DNA of 64,000 nt from Acephala macrosclerotiorum. Taxonomy: Eukaryota; Ascomycota; Leotiomycetes; Helotiales; Mollisiaceae. Positions within the stretch are counted from its first letter, which is position 1; the number at the start of each line of letters is the position of its first letter. A model generated the notes under the pieces. It was given only the letters and a program-made list of their open reading frames with translations, made no database searches and was not told the DNA's origin. The position numbers were made by a program, and so were the translations under genes. Of this stretch, positions 33,040 through 45,284 are shown piece by piece. Where the stretch lies: positions 310,001 through 374,000 of the forward strand of contig MU119203.1 in assembly GCA_014904845.1 (NCBI GenBank), read 5' to 3'.

Positions 33040-34326
33040 ATGTCAAACCATGATCCGGATGCTCTCGACCTCAGCCTCCAAAACCTAATCGACAAGACTA
33101 TCATCCGACACATGCCTGATTACATCCAAAACCTAGGGTTTAATGACAGGCGGAACAAAGACAAGATCCGCGTTGAGATGGATAAGATCAACGAGAGCGA
33201 ACGGAAAAAGAGAGATTTCAGCAAAGTCATGATCAAGAAAGTCGTTCAGGATTTGCTCGGCGGTGGAGTAGTGAATAGGAGTGAGTCTGGTATTCGAACC
33301 CAGGAAAAACACCAACTAATCGTGGACGGCGAAAGCAAAGACGTGGAAGCTAAAGTGGAGTATGAGAGCGATGGTGATTATGAAGAGGATCAAGAGGAAG
33401 TGACCGGTACGTTGAGAGCTGACGGTGGCATAATTGAGAGTTCTGAGGCGATTGAAGTAGCTCTTCGACAAGAAAATCTAGCTGAGGATAGAGAACGACA
33501 GAAGGATGGTTCAAGGAATATCCTAGGCTTTCTGGGCAATGAAACGGAATCGAGTGTCGAGCCAGCAGACGATCCTGCACCGAAACCTCCTACGGTGAAA
33601 CCACCGAAAACCGTGAAGAAAGGCAGAGCGATGAAGGTGACCAAGGAAGTTGCTTCTATTAAAAATTTTGTCAAGCAGTCCAAGTCAAAGACGATTGGAA
33701 AACGTGTAGACACAGAAGGAGAAATACAGAACACTGCTGATAGCGAGGATTCCGAAGCAAGTGAGAAGGAACAGCGGAAGACAAGGAGCAGACAGCTTGC
33801 CAGCGGTTCTCTCGAAGAAAAAAAAAAACGCTGTTTCGAATAAGGCCAAGTTGACTAGTATACCAGCAAAACCGAAGGATCGCGCGAGACACACCAAGCC
33901 GATCAATCCTTTCAGCATGGACGGTCACGACGCACCAGAGGGCGGGAGGACGACTTCCAAGGCAATAACAGGCGAAACCCATATTCGACAAGGTTTGCGA
34001 GTACGGCAGGAAGAGGAAGGGGATCTAGAATTACCAAAGGCGCATCTACCAACATGTCTTCCTCCACCACAGTGCCTACCAGTATTCCTGTCGGGCAGGG
34101 TGCGTTCAACTCGAATGCTGCTCCATTCGCGAAGAGACAGACTCGCGCCACCGCAGAAGCCACGAACGGCGAGGAAGCTCAAGGTGTGTCAAGAACTGGG
34201 ATCGTAGGTGCAGAATCGGGGACTATCAGAGCGGCAGGACATGACAAGAAGGAAGTAGAAAGCGCAGGCTCAGAAGCGGAAGAGGAAGGGGTGGAAAATC
34301 GCAAGAGGAAGCGAGGGAAGCAATGA
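33040..34326 (+). pseudogene. Charged nuclear-type hypothetical protein, apparently frameshifted
   Basis: Starts MSNHDPDALDLSLQNLID at 33040. Residues 10-80 look helical (YIQNLGFNDRRNKDKIRVEM, DFSKVMIKKVVQDLLGGG); the remainder is acidic then Lys/Arg-rich and probably disordered. The frame closes at 33843 just after an 11-A run (33818-33828). Shifting at that run opens NAVSNKAKLTSIPAKPKDRA and NPFSMDGHDAPEGG. Near 33950 a second shift returns to the first frame (NNRRNPYSTRFASTAGRGRG, then a tail ending NRKRKRGKQ at 34326). Two compensating frame changes fit decay, a sequencing error in the A-run plus an unseen intron, or a slippery site. Family unknown. Confidence 0.5.
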
Positions 34327-34514
34327 AGAGTAACTAACGGTGGCGAAGTTGCATGAGTAACCTAGTGTCAAGACCTTCACAGAACCACCGCAACATTCGT
34401 CGACCATATTTGACCCACGCCTGCAGAGACAACGCCTCAGCACCAAGACATAGGCAGGCTATCTCCCATTACATGATTAAGTGTGCTGCTGTTACTCAAA
34501 CAGGGCAAGCGCTA

Positions 34515-35045
34515 TAGCTGATTGTCCCACCACCATGCCTCACCCCGCTGCCAAAGACTTCTGGCATCGACCAACGGTACTGTGAGGCAATCGAAAGACG
34601 TTACGGTCTGACAAACAACGTCCGGAATGGTCGACGTCTCGACGATTCCAGCGATCCTGCAGCTCGTGTGACGATACTCGGTAGCATGCTCGGTGGCATG
34701 CTCGGTGTGACTGTCGATGCAACTGTCGGTGGAATGCTTGGTATGGCACTCGGCGCGGTGCTTGGTATTGTGGATCTCAGCACCACGTTAGGTACGGCGT
34801 TTGGTAAAGCGCTCGACAGTAGCTTCGGTTCGATTATTGGTGCGGCGCCGCAAGGTTGTGGCATAGTGTTTTGCAGCGGCTCCGGGGCAAAATCTCAGCG
34901 ATTGGTGGTGTCTGGAAGTTCTGGCGTATATGGCTCTGCAAAGCTTTCGTCGCTCGTGAGGCCTGGGTCAGACTCTGGCGGCGGGTTAGCAGCAGCAGCA
35001 TCTTCTAGGCTTTCCAAGCAGAGAATCCACCTGGAATATCACTGA
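34515..35045 (+). other. Open frame with a glycine-zipper segment
   Basis: One frame stays open for 176 codons. It reads GIDQRYCEAIERRYGLTNN, then a small-residue-rich stretch with glycine every four residues (TILGSMLGGMLGVTVDATVGG, MLGMALGAVLGIVDL, TLGTAFGKAL, SSFGSIIGAA; about 34665-34855). Such patterns pack membrane helices or form amyloid-like or pore structures. No proper start ATG and no upstream exon were found, so this may be an exon of an unseen gene or the remains of one. The opposite strand is also open (34601-34864) but reads as low-complexity Pro/Ser. Confidence 0.35.
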
Positions 35046-35558
35046 CAGGGTTGGCCAAGCTCTCTTGCAGCAAACTTCGAACCTCCCCAAACAGCAGCTT
35101 GCCTCCCTCTTTGCGTTTCATGTATTTGCGTTCTGCGTCGCTCTCCTTTCGATGCTTTAGAGGAGGTACTGGTGCGCTTGCGACCTGCGATGTGCCCAGG
35201 GTATCCCTCTTATCCACGCGATCGCTTCCTCGGCTTGGGTAAAGTCGTAGCGTTTTGTGCGTTGCTGCTGCTTGCCGTGACTCTTCGGGATCCGGTCATG
35301 GTTGTGAGTCCCAGATGCTGCACGATGGCGTTAGCTATAGTCTTCTTGTCGAGTATCCTACGTACTCACTCGAACCCAAGTACCTCTCCCTACCTCAACT
35401 GAGATGCACGCCCTCCCTCTGTCGTATTTCAACACCAAACGCTGGCTTGGCGGTGAAGAGGCTGAATATATTGAATTCGGATCCATAGAAGGCTCCTAGG
35501 AAGAGTTGAGGGAGGGAAAACATAGCATGAGACGGAATAGGTGGGCGAAGGTACTTTC

Positions 35559-36248
35559 TAATTCTTCGTCTAGATTGCCAGATCGAAGGCGGAGAGAGAA
35601 ATACTGTACTGAGATTGAAGAGGTTCGACGAGCATCGAGAGGTGTCAAGCCCGATTCGACGCAGTGACAGAGGACTTAAAGATTTTCGGCGACGTCGTCC
35701 GACAATGCAAGGACCAACTCCAATCAATAATTCAGAAGCAGCAAGTGAAGCGAAGGCAAAAATCGAGAACCAGTTGAAGGAATGGGAGGACGAGGCAAAT
35801 ACTGACTGAGATCGACGTTCTAACCCTCAGTATCAAGGGTGGATCGATAGCACGAAAGCCACACGACTTGCTCAGCTTCCAGACCCGAATCAAGAACCGA
35901 TGACGAGAACGAGGGGCGGCGGGAGAACAGTATAGGAAGGCGAAGCAGTTGCAGGAGTGGGGATAAGGCATGGTGAAGAAGAAGGCGAACGAAAAGGATT
36001 CTAATTCAGAAGCCGGAGATGGCGGAGAGGAAGATTCTTTGGAACCTCCGATGCTCTGACCGACATTGGAGAAGATATCTTCAAAGCTGACAAAGAAGAG
36101 CAAAAAGGAGGAGCCGACACGGATGAGGAAGAGTGATCTAGAAGCAGGGCTACCAAGAGGAAGGAGGCCAAACAGTGCAGGCAAGAAGAGGAAGCGCACG
36201 GAGAACGCCCAGCCCCCTCTTCCACAATCTTACCCCAAATCATGCTAG
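35559..36248 (+). pseudogene. Remains of a Lys/Glu-rich protein gene
   Basis: Plus-strand frames rich in Lys, Glu, Arg and Gln follow one another with frame changes and stops: RFDAVTEDLKIFGDVVRQC and QLQSIIQKQQVKRRQK around 35630-35750, ASEAKAKIENQLKEWEDEAN to 35809, EQYRKAKQLQEWG near 35920, then KKKANEKDSNSEAGDGGEED and LEKISSKLTKKSKKEEPTR to a stop at 36246-36248. A coiled-coil or disordered nuclear protein is likely. Too damaged to model; splice sites that would join the pieces were not found. May belong with the locus at 33040-34326 or be a separate relic. Confidence 0.35.
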
Positions 36249-36562
36249 TGACAAAACTCTAGACCATATGATTCTCATTCATTCATTCCAGTCGCAAAAT
36301 CTAAGCAGCCCTATTTCTCATTCTTGTACAATCAAGCAAATTTTCAAATGCACCCAGCTATGCTCAAAGACCACCAAGCTTTTCCATTCGCTCAGCGCCA
36401 GCGCACCTTGCAAGCAAAACGAATGAATCTTGGGCTACCTTTCTCCAAAATCATAGTACAGAACTCGAACATGCACACATACAAAAATTAAAAGCAGAGC
36501 TCGAAAACTCCCATTCCCATGCGTGTAAACCGTTTCCGTGTTGAATGAATGAATTGCGATGA
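36249..36562. other. 3' flank of blm10
   Basis: No gene seen; presumably 3' UTR and terminator region of the minus-strand blm10 gene. Confidence 0.45.
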
Positions 36563-39500
36563 TTATGCAAAGTACGACTTCCATAGCACGCCTTCTAAGT
36601 CCTCTAGTTGTTCGGGGGTGAAGTACTGTGACGGATGTTAGCAAAGTGTACCCAGAATTTGACTAGGGAGGAATAGGATGAACAAACCTTCTGATCAGTA
36701 ACCCAAGTATCTTGTCTCGTCTTCTTGAAATCCGCCAAGACAGTTTTCACCGTCTTGCCGATCGCACCTGCATCATTTGCTGCTCTTGAAGCGAGCAAGG
36801 CCAAGATCTCAGGCATCCAATCCGGAGGTGGAGTCACGTATGGGAACGCAGTGACCAAAGCTCCAAGACCCAGCACAGCAGCATGTCGTCGAATGATCTG
36901 CTGATTGGTATTGACCGGCGTACTTGTCCCAGGGCTCTTCTTCGGCATTGGATTCTTCAACAACGCATTTGTGAACTTCTTCCGGAGTGTAGACAGGACG
37001 TTGTTTCTGAGCGAAGTTGGCGAGCATCGAATCATGCCTGATAAGGTCGTGGCAGCGCCAGAACGAACCTCGTGTTGAGTATCTTCAAGCATGTCTGCGA
37101 CGGCATCGAAAAGAGCCTGCTGTTGCTCAGGCTTGATGAGGAAGATGCGGCGGAAATAGATGACCTGCATGTTTATCAAAGTTCTCAGACGTTGGTGCCA
37201 AGATGTCGAGACTTTGCCGATGCGAATGAGGGCTGAGATGAAAGCTCCATCTTCGCCTGCTCGGAATGGAACGTTTGGCAGATGACGGAATACAAGGTAT
37301 GCCAATCGCTGCAATTCTGGATCCTCTTTGACGTCCATCATATGAAGGAATTGCTCCATGAAGACATCTGGGAAGAACTCTAGCAATGATGTGCACTCAT
37401 ACGACTGCAGCGTAGAGTCTAGCCAAAGCAAGACCGTCTTGCTTCCCGAAGTGTATGATGAAGGAGTCTGCTGCCCAGGTGTCCGCTCACCACGCCAGAC
37501 CTCAAGCCTATCGAATACTTTCTTGACACTGGTTTCAAATTCCACATTTGGGACGTATGGCTTGATACCAAGAGACGAAGACGCCTTATTCTCCTTCAGC
37601 AACGTGTCGACATCCTTGAAAGCTTCATAATACCGTGTGCGATAGATAGAGGCGATGGTACGACCCACTGTTTCTCGCACAGCCTTGTAAGGATGGTCGA
37701 TATGAGCAAGGAAGTCCTCCAGAATGGGTTTCTCGAGTCTGAAGTGCCAGCCAGCATCTTGGATGGTGAACTCAAGTAGCTGAACTTTAGAGCTTTCCTT
37801 GAAGGCTGCATTGGATGATATATCAAGGCGGAAAGACGCAAGGCTGTCGACAATCTCACGAGCTTGTCGTGGATCTCTGCCTCCGATGATCATATGCAGA
37901 CTTGTCATCCAGTACGTAATGTTCTCCGGCGTCAATCCGTCTGCAAATACTTGCAGCATAATAGGCACTGCGTAAGCCCATACCTTATTCCGAATGGCTA
38001 GGGGTCGCTCGAGAGGAGCTAGTAGCAGGGCTGCAATAATTTCTGCGGTAGCGCGATGTTGATGCTTGTCGCTACCATCCTCGAAAGTGTCTGCGACCAA
38101 TTCTTTAATGTCATCGAAGGTGGCAGCAGTCAGTCCACTGAATGTCAGATCGAAGGTCTGGATAAGAACAGCAGCATTATGAACTCTGAAGCGGTCCGCA
38201 GTCGAGTCTCGTGGCTCTTGTTTCATATATCCAAAGTACTTCTTGTACCATTCACGTGTTAGAAGCGACCCCATCTGCTTCCTGATACCATTCTCGAGAT
38301 CATCGTACTCATCAAAGTCAATCGGATGACCTCTGATTCCTCTAAACTTCTTTCCCCAGACGAGCCATCCCGGAAAGTCTCGATCGACAAAGTATTCGGG
38401 AATTTCTGGCTTGGCAAATGCTTCCAGGTATTTCTGAGTCCAGTTTGGATCATCTTTCGGAACTGTCAGTTCAACCCGGTTGACAGGATTTTCGATCTCA
38501 CGAACGAAGTTCTCAACGCTATGACCGTAGATTGCACGAGTTTCGAGGTGATTGAAAATGCGCAGCATAGCCTCAGCGTAGCTAGCTCGAAGTCCTGGGT
38601 GGTCGTCTACAGCGCCATTGAAAGCCAGCTCAACAAGGGAAGGCGGCGCAATGGTCTGTACTCGAATGCCCGCATTGAGAATGAAGAGAGTGCATCGGCC
38701 GGCAATCTTCCAGTGCGAGTTCTTACTCGTCTCAATGAGCTTCAACGCCAGAGCTGCCTTCTTCTCCTCTACTTTTCTTCGTCGTTCAACAATGAAATCG
38801 TGCCTGGATGAGATCTTCTCTGAGACATCCATTCTAGGCTCGAAAACGTCAACTAGCTCTTGATCAATGATGATGAATAGCTCTACAGCTTTCCCGAAAT
38901 CGAGAAGTCCAGTGTATAGAGCTTGCCCGCTGAGTTTCTGAATCGATGGCTTGTCCACAGTTACAGTCTTGATGTATAGATCAAGCATGATAGGCGCCCA
39001 TCGCCAGTCCTTGGACATGGTCTTGGTCAAGCTTCCGTAGAGCAGGGAATATATGGAGCCTTTAATTCGATCGAAGTCGTTTTCTTCCAAAGCCTTTGCA
39101 AATGTATTCAAGAGCGGAGGAATGACAAGAGGACGACCACCAATCAGGGCCTTGAGGGCAGATTCCATAGCAGACTGGGCGTTGATCCGAACTTCGGCAT
39201 ACAGAGACACAGCAGACGCAGCCAGTTCGAGAAGCAGCTTTTTGTCAAGGTCTGATTTATGCCTGGCGGATGAGTTGTGCTTGACTCTGTGGAAGTGGTA
39301 GATTCCGGCTCGCTTGACAAGTAGAGGTCTTGGGTATACTTTTCGCAGCCCTGTCACTTTGAAGGCTCGTGCATCAGCATCGTAAAGCTTAGCCACCCGT
39401 TCGACCATGTGAGCTGATCGCTCGTTGCCAACATCTGTGATCCAGGTTCTATATGCTTGATAGAGCGAATTAAAGCAAGCTACATCGTCTTCTTGGTGCT

Positions 39501-42500
39501 CAGTCAAGAATCCATGCATTTTGGACAGGAGCTGGCCCACATCCTCGCGCAATTTATGGAGTTGGTTGTAGATGGGGCTATTCTTCTCCAGGAGATAACC
39601 GGCTCGGTAATGGAATTGAGGTCTGGTCTCCTCGTCCTCGGCGGCCTCCGCTAGTGAGCTATCCTCATCGCTAGAGTCATCGCCACTGTCGCCATTTGTT
39701 GCATCTCCATTCATGGGGATGTCGCCGTCGTGGTCATGACCTCTGTCAAGTTGTCCTGAAGCCTTCTTTGGGTCGAATAACGTAGCCATTCCCGAGATGA
39801 TAAGCCGTAGTTGGGATAGATTCCGTGAAACCTCATCGGACCACTCCTTATTCTTTCCTGTTCTGCTCACAGCTGGATTTGGACCAGTCAAGTTTGTCAG
39901 GCGCTCGATGGCAGTCTTGACTTGAGATTCGAATAGCTCGACAGCGAACTCGAGCTCTGCGTCGGTGGGAAGATGCCAATTGATAGTGAGCTCACTTGGC
40001 TTGGTGATTCTGCCCCAGTCTTCTACGTCCAGACCCCTCTTGAAAACCTCAGGTTCATACAAAGCACTGTCTACTGGGTAGATAAGTGTCAAGTTGAGTA
40101 GCAAGTGATGAATGTAATTCGAGATGTGCATGGTCGGGATACCTCGGCACTTCTCTTGCATGTATAGAGCAATGTCGAAGAGCTCCTTCTTGTATGGCAT
40201 GACTCCACCACCAACATGGACAATGATCATACTGAGCATACTGATGTGCCAGACCAAGGCACGATCTCGGGGCAAGACATCGGTGCCACTGCTTCTATCC
40301 GAAGCAGCGTCGTTGAAGTCAATCTCATTCCGAATGCCAACTACAAGCATGGGCACAAAGATCTTCAAGGTCTTTTCCGGATTGGCCTTGCAAAGGGAAT
40401 TGCAAATGAAAGCCATTGCATCTCGAGCCTGATGGACAACATGACCTCCAACGAAAGTGGCAACCTTTTCTAGAGCCATATCGAAGATCTCGGGAGAGAG
40501 GGAGGCGAAGAGAGGAGTCAATGCGGCAGGTAATGTGTTGATGACACTTTCCTCAGGAGAACCAGATCGTGCCCGTGACAATTCAGGCAGATTCTCAAGA
40601 AGCGTGAAGATTTTCCCAAGCAGAGACAATACAAACTCGCCAAAACCAGCTGTTGATGAACGCACGATGTTCGCCTCGTCTTCATCGCTCAGCTCAGTTC
40701 TGTAGTCAATCTCGATATTTGGACCTTCTCTCTCCATCCGTTCCATTTCGCCTTGCACCCATTGGATGGCCAATGACGAATCGTGAATCTCGCTGTTGCT
40801 TTTGGTGAGGTCTACAAACGGAATGCTATATGCCACAGTTTGTATGAAGTTCAGAGTGTGCATCGTCTTCGTCAGATCATTTGCGTCAATGCCAGGTAAT
40901 GCCAAAGCTAACAGTGCGGTAATGTGACATCGCAGACCTTTGTGCTTAGATATGACATTGGCGCATAGCTGAAGACCACATAATGAAGATTGTGTTCGAT
41001 GAACTTCTACCAACCCCTGAAGAGAAGGGTAGAATCGCTGAAGGGCTCCAGGCAGGATCAAATGCGGTTCGAGGTATGACAAGCCCTGAATCGCACCGAA
41101 GTAGCAGTTGAGGGACTTGGCCTTCTTAGAGAAAAGTCCCATGAACATGACCTCCTTCAAGCTCAGAACGAATCTCTTCTTCAACGCATCGTTGATACGA
41201 CGCTCAGGAGGTGTATCCATCTCGCCGCTTTGCTCTCTATTCCAACGCATGACGAAGAAATCGACAAGATGAAACACGATCTGGGCTAGCATATCCGTCC
41301 ATGCGCCATGGTTTGACGGATGAAAGAAGGTGTCGATTGATACCATCAGGCCTTCGAGGTTGGAGAGAATTGAGCCTGGCTTGTCAATACACATAGGCGA
41401 TAGTGACATGACGATCCATCGTGCAATGGAATATCCTATCGGCGCCTTCTTCTTGTCTCTCTCCAAGTACATTCCAAGACCAGCGCCGAGATCTACCATA
41501 CCGCTATATGGTGATTGTGCTTGGCCAACAGGGATTTCTGTCAACCGTAACAACGCGGTAAAGATGAAATTAGATTGGTCTTTCGTGAAGATACCAAATT
41601 CCGAGAACTCGACATCAGGGCTGCTTAAAGAGTCCCGGGCTAGTCTGGAGAAGAGATCAAAGAAGATATTGTCAACCGCTTTCGACCGGGTGACAAGTGA
41701 CCATAAATGGAAGAAAGTAGGGAGATAATCTTGTGGTTGGAGCTGACCAGGTTCGTTCGGTGCTGGATGTGTCGGCATGAGGAAATTCAGAGTACCAAGT
41801 ACAATGAAGGCCCCTGTAATGTCTGATGTGGTGAAGTATGGCAGAACCTCCTCTAACATAGCCTGTCTCTCTCTTGGGTCGAAGTATTGAGCGGCGAAAG
41901 CGCACATATTGGCGATATTCTTGTGACTTCGTTTGCGCCCTCCTTGATTCGTAGCCATTTCGGACGGCAAGACAATAGATTTGATCTCCTTCCATAGCGG
42001 ACGCCATTCAAGTATCAGGTCCTCTCCGGGTTTGAGGTAATGTTTTTTCCTTTGAATGTTAGCTGCGCTTGAACGCAGATTGGGAGAAGAGCCTTACTTT
42101 ATCAAAAACCGAAACATGCTCTCAAATCTATCCGTAGCTACCCAATCCATCCCCGGTGCTAAGGCAAGCATGTAATACATCTTGACAAGCTTCACCCGAA
42201 GGTCTCTCGGGATCTCGAATTTGAGGTTCAGCCATCCCTTAAGTTCTCTCGTCCAATGTACAGCTCCTGGCGTGATATCTTCTGACTTGAGGGCAATGTA
42301 TAGTTGCTTTAATATCTCTTCTAGTGCCGCATTTCGTTCTACATCCTCCTCGACTTTGTAAGGTAATAGGTCGAAGTAGGGAAATGTTCGAGGTAGGTAC
42401 CGCTTCTCTTTCTCGGAATTGACTCCATTAGACGTGAAACCGAAGCCCGGAGATGTTGCACGCGATATTGTATCGTTCGGATGACCGCCATTTTGAAGTA

Positions 42501-42636
42501 TGCTCTGCAGGAATTGCGCATGGTTGCGACCATTCGTAAAGCCTTCCTCCATATTCCCGTCGTGATGGCTTGCTGAGCTCAAGCCTGATGCCGTTGAGAG
42601 CTTTCTCCTCTTATGAGGGGGACCTGGGCTCGTCAT
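36563..42636 (-). CDS. blm10: Proteasome activator Blm10/PA200
   Basis: HEAT-repeat solenoid that caps the 20S core particle and opens its gate without ATP; works in proteasome assembly and in degradation of acetylated histones and unfolded peptides. Three exons: 42636-42098, 42049-36688, 36625-36563; introns 48 and 62 bp; total 5964 nt, 1987 residues, usual for the family. N-terminus MTSPGPPHKRRKL holds a basic nuclear-localisation-type cluster; YLPRTFPYFDLLPYKVE begins the solenoid. Family marks include YLPTFFHLWSLV, IARWIVMSLSP and, near the end, EVRSGAATTLSGMIRCSP. The tiny last exon gives FTPEQLEDLEGVLWKSYFA, whose final YFA is an HbYX-type gate-opening tail. The 40-codon acidic stretch near 39.7 kb (DGDIPMNGDATNGDSGDDSS) is a disordered insertion. 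Confidence 0.97.
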
Positions 42637-43475
42637 TGTGTTAGCAGATGCTCTCTTGCGCTCCTGTGCGACATAACAGCGGTGCAGATGTACCTTCCTT
42701 GGAATGTAGAGCTCTCAGAGAGAGTTCCAGTCAACTTAATCACACAACCTCGATGGCGGCAACTCTGCACTGCAGCAGGGCATAAAACACTTCGGTAGCT
42801 ACCTGGTGTATGATGGCAGATCAAAGATTCAGTACGCATTGAAATATTCAATGACTTTATTGGGAACTGCGACGTCGGATGTGAATAACGTTAGGTCGCA
42901 CTGCTGATCGACGCGGAATTGCAGCCTTGCGCAAGAGGATCAGTCAGCAAAATGGGAGAACAACGACGACAATATCTTACTTGACGGTTTATAGAGCGTC
43001 AGCACGCGAGTTGCTTGGATGGAGATCATAGCAATTGCACAAGACAATTACTAGTCTTATTATGCAAATGAACATTGAGATTCTCAATGATTCTTGATAT
43101 AGCAGATTAGGCATAGCCGTACGCAAGCACTTCCGCCTTGCGCCTACGTGAGCACTCTTGCCTGGCACTTTGCTTCACAATGATTATCAATTGCACGCCG
43201 GGACGCTTTGGGTCTCGAAATTACGTTTCGGCGACTGAAAGAAGCCTAGAGGAGCTATTCTTATTTCAACGGATAGTCGGTCCATAATGACCCTAAATAT
43301 ACATGTTAATCCTGGAACGCCTTCCTTGGGTAAACCATTGCCCAAAGTTCTGGTTAACGCCATCCCACTGGCACGCGTGCCTTTTCCATATACAAAGAAA
43401 AATTCACGGTTGGTGGTATCCTAAGCTGCTAGAGCAATCGAGAAAATATGAATACAAAGTTGCAATAACGCAGGC
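42637..43475. other. Intergenic region
   Basis: Contains the blm10 promoter. No other gene recognised. Confidence 0.5.
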
Positions 43476-45284
43476 CTAGTCGGTGCTAGACGTGTTACGT
43501 TTGCGTCGAAAGAAATTCGTGAAGGTTTTCCATCGACCATGTTTGACTTTCGCCACCGAGCCCACAGGTTTCAACGGAGGGGTTGTCGTGCCATCCGTAT
43601 CCAGAGACCTACTTGTGAACCCATCCTGAAGAGCACTTGTTGGTAAATAAGCCGATTGTGCGCGCCTTTGGGGCCGAGTTGGCGTTTCTGGCGTCGTGAT
43701 CAAGGAACCGGGAAGTGTAAGAGATGGAGGCGTGGACATATGTTTGTGTGCATTGGGTTTATCTGTAGGAGGAAGAGTGAAACTCGCGCTTTCGCCCTCG
43801 CTATCACTAGCGACGATACTTGGCTGCCCTGCTCTTCGAGCTGCAGCGCGTTGCACAAAAGCAGTGCCCGTAGAAAGTGACCTCTTTGGTGGAACGAAGC
43901 GATCATTTTGAGGAGTTCCATTTGTAGGGCTTGCCTTCATCGAAGATCGCCGCTTCTTGCAGCATAACACGGATCCAAGAGCACTGTTGCAAGAATCGGG
44001 AGTGCTTGAGGTTGTTCCGGCGGCAGCTGGACGCATAGATTCAGGTGTCAGTGATGACGCTCTCGCACGCCCTGCCGCCAACACTTGGCTGCTTGGGGAA
44101 GCCATGGCATCGTTGTATCTGAAGTAGGGTGACCACCCTTGCCGCAAAGCAACCCAAGTGCTAGTGACTTGAATAAGAATTTTCACACTCTCTTCAATAA
44201 CATGGGTAGTCCTCTCCGAAGAAATTCCTTCATCATCCCCTGAGGTCTCTCCTGCAGGGTGTGGTATAGGCGAGGTTGGCGGATGCCTGCCTGCTGATGG
44301 AGAAACTGAAGTAAAAGTATCTGGGATTTCTAGTGTGTTTTGAGTAAGAGTGGCCAAAATTGGATGTCGACGTGTACTGGGGTCGATAATGCTGAATGTG
44401 AATTTGATATCTCTATTAAGGTTGGTAACATCTGAGACATCGACGCTTCTCCTCTTAGTGCTTCGTCGTACCCATCGAGCAGTTGTAGTGTCACCTCTCT
44501 CATCGGTCGTAACGAATTCGTACAAGCCATTAGGTAAAGGACTGCCTATCCATATAGAGCCATCACTCAAGACGATCTCGGCCTTTCCCTGAGAGCCCCC
44601 CAGGTCCCTTCTCAGTTGGCATATTACAGCGACCAAGTCCCGTCTTGCAAGGCCCTCCTCGTCCGAATCACTCCCGTCGATAAGGGTTTCATACCCTGCG
44701 TCATATTCTTCGCTTTTGACAACTATCACATCATTGGCCCCAAGCTCTCCCTTTCCCCTGAACATCCTAGGGAATCGTTTCGCCAATCGAGGGACCACGA
44801 TGGTTGAGGGAAGGATGTCCAGTGTAGGTTTTGGTCTAGATCCGGGCGACAAACGTTGTAATTGAAGTAAGAGTTTCGGACGGATTTGCAAGAGCCTCTG
44901 CTTCTGCGTCAAGGTAGGTGCGGGGTGTGCAAAGTGATAGGTTGTGATATTCCGTACTGATCGTCTTCGTCGTTTCCCGCCCCCAGCAGTTGTTTCACTG
45001 CCCTCTGAATTGGCAATAGACCTGCCATCCTCACTCATTGTCTCCTGCTCGACTTCTTGAAAGCGGACGATAGGGTCTTTGATTCGTGGTATATCAGACA
45101 ATGGTCTATCGGGTCGAAGAATGATTGTCGGCGAGTCTTCATAGATCGTAGGTTTGCGTGGTGTAGGTGTGGAAAATGCTGATCTTGCCAAAGGCCTCCT
45201 CCGTGGAATAGAAGCGCTTGGTGATGGTTGAGTACGATTGCTGAATTCATGTTCATGATTCCAGAGGGAACTATTGAGGAACAT
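43476..45284 (-). CDS. Conserved-looking hypothetical protein, Ser/Pro/Arg-rich
   Basis: Single-exon frame of 602 residues. Residues 1-125 are disordered and basic (PRRRPLARS, GGGKRRRRSVRN). A probably folded middle runs from about 130 to 320 with KLLLQLQRLSPGSRPKPTLD, the aromatic-rich IVLSDGSIWIGSPLPNGLYEFVTTD and ARWVRRS, then IKFTFSIIDPSTRRHPILA. A following segment (THVIEESVKILIQVTSTWVALRQGW) could be an amphipathic or membrane-associated helix. The C-terminal 200 residues are Ser/Thr/Pro-rich and end in a basic patch (KHGRWKTFTNFFRRKRN), a possible membrane-phospholipid or nuclear signal. I do not recognise the family. Its length, lack of stops and domain-like middle argue for a real gene. 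Confidence 0.85.
   Translation of the reverse strand: MFLNSSLWNHEHEFSNRTQPSPSASIPRRRPLARSAFSTPTPRKPTIYEDSPTIILRPDRPLSDIPRIKDPIVRFQEVEQETMSEDGRSIANSEGSETTAGGGKRRRRSVRNITTYHFAHPAPTLTQKQRLLQIRPKLLLQLQRLSPGSRPKPTLDILPSTIVVPRLAKRFPRMFRGKGELGANDVIVVKSEEYDAGYETLIDGSDSDEEGLARRDLVAVICQLRRDLGGSQGKAEIVLSDGSIWIGSPLPNGLYEFVTTDERGDTTTARWVRRSTKRRSVDVSDVTNLNRDIKFTFSIIDPSTRRHPILATLTQNTLEIPDTFTSVSPSAGRHPPTSPIPHPAGETSGDDEGISSERTTHVIEESVKILIQVTSTWVALRQGWSPYFRYNDAMASPSSQVLAAGRARASSLTPESMRPAAAGTTSSTPDSCNSALGSVLCCKKRRSSMKASPTNGTPQNDRFVPPKRSLSTGTAFVQRAAARRAGQPSIVASDSEGESASFTLPPTDKPNAHKHMSTPPSLTLPGSLITTPETPTRPQRRAQSAYLPTSALQDGFTSRSLDTDGTTTPPLKPVGSVAKVKHGRWKTFTNFFRRKRNTSSTD

Noticed and set aside
33285..33305. Minus-strand GGTTCGAATACC resembling a tRNA T-arm
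   Set aside because: Inside a coding frame, with only four stem pairs and no acceptor or anticodon stems.
35732..36199. 155-codon hydrophobic frame on the minus strand
   Set aside because: Antisense of Lys/Glu-rich codons always reads as Phe/Leu-rich; no start context or membrane topology supports it.
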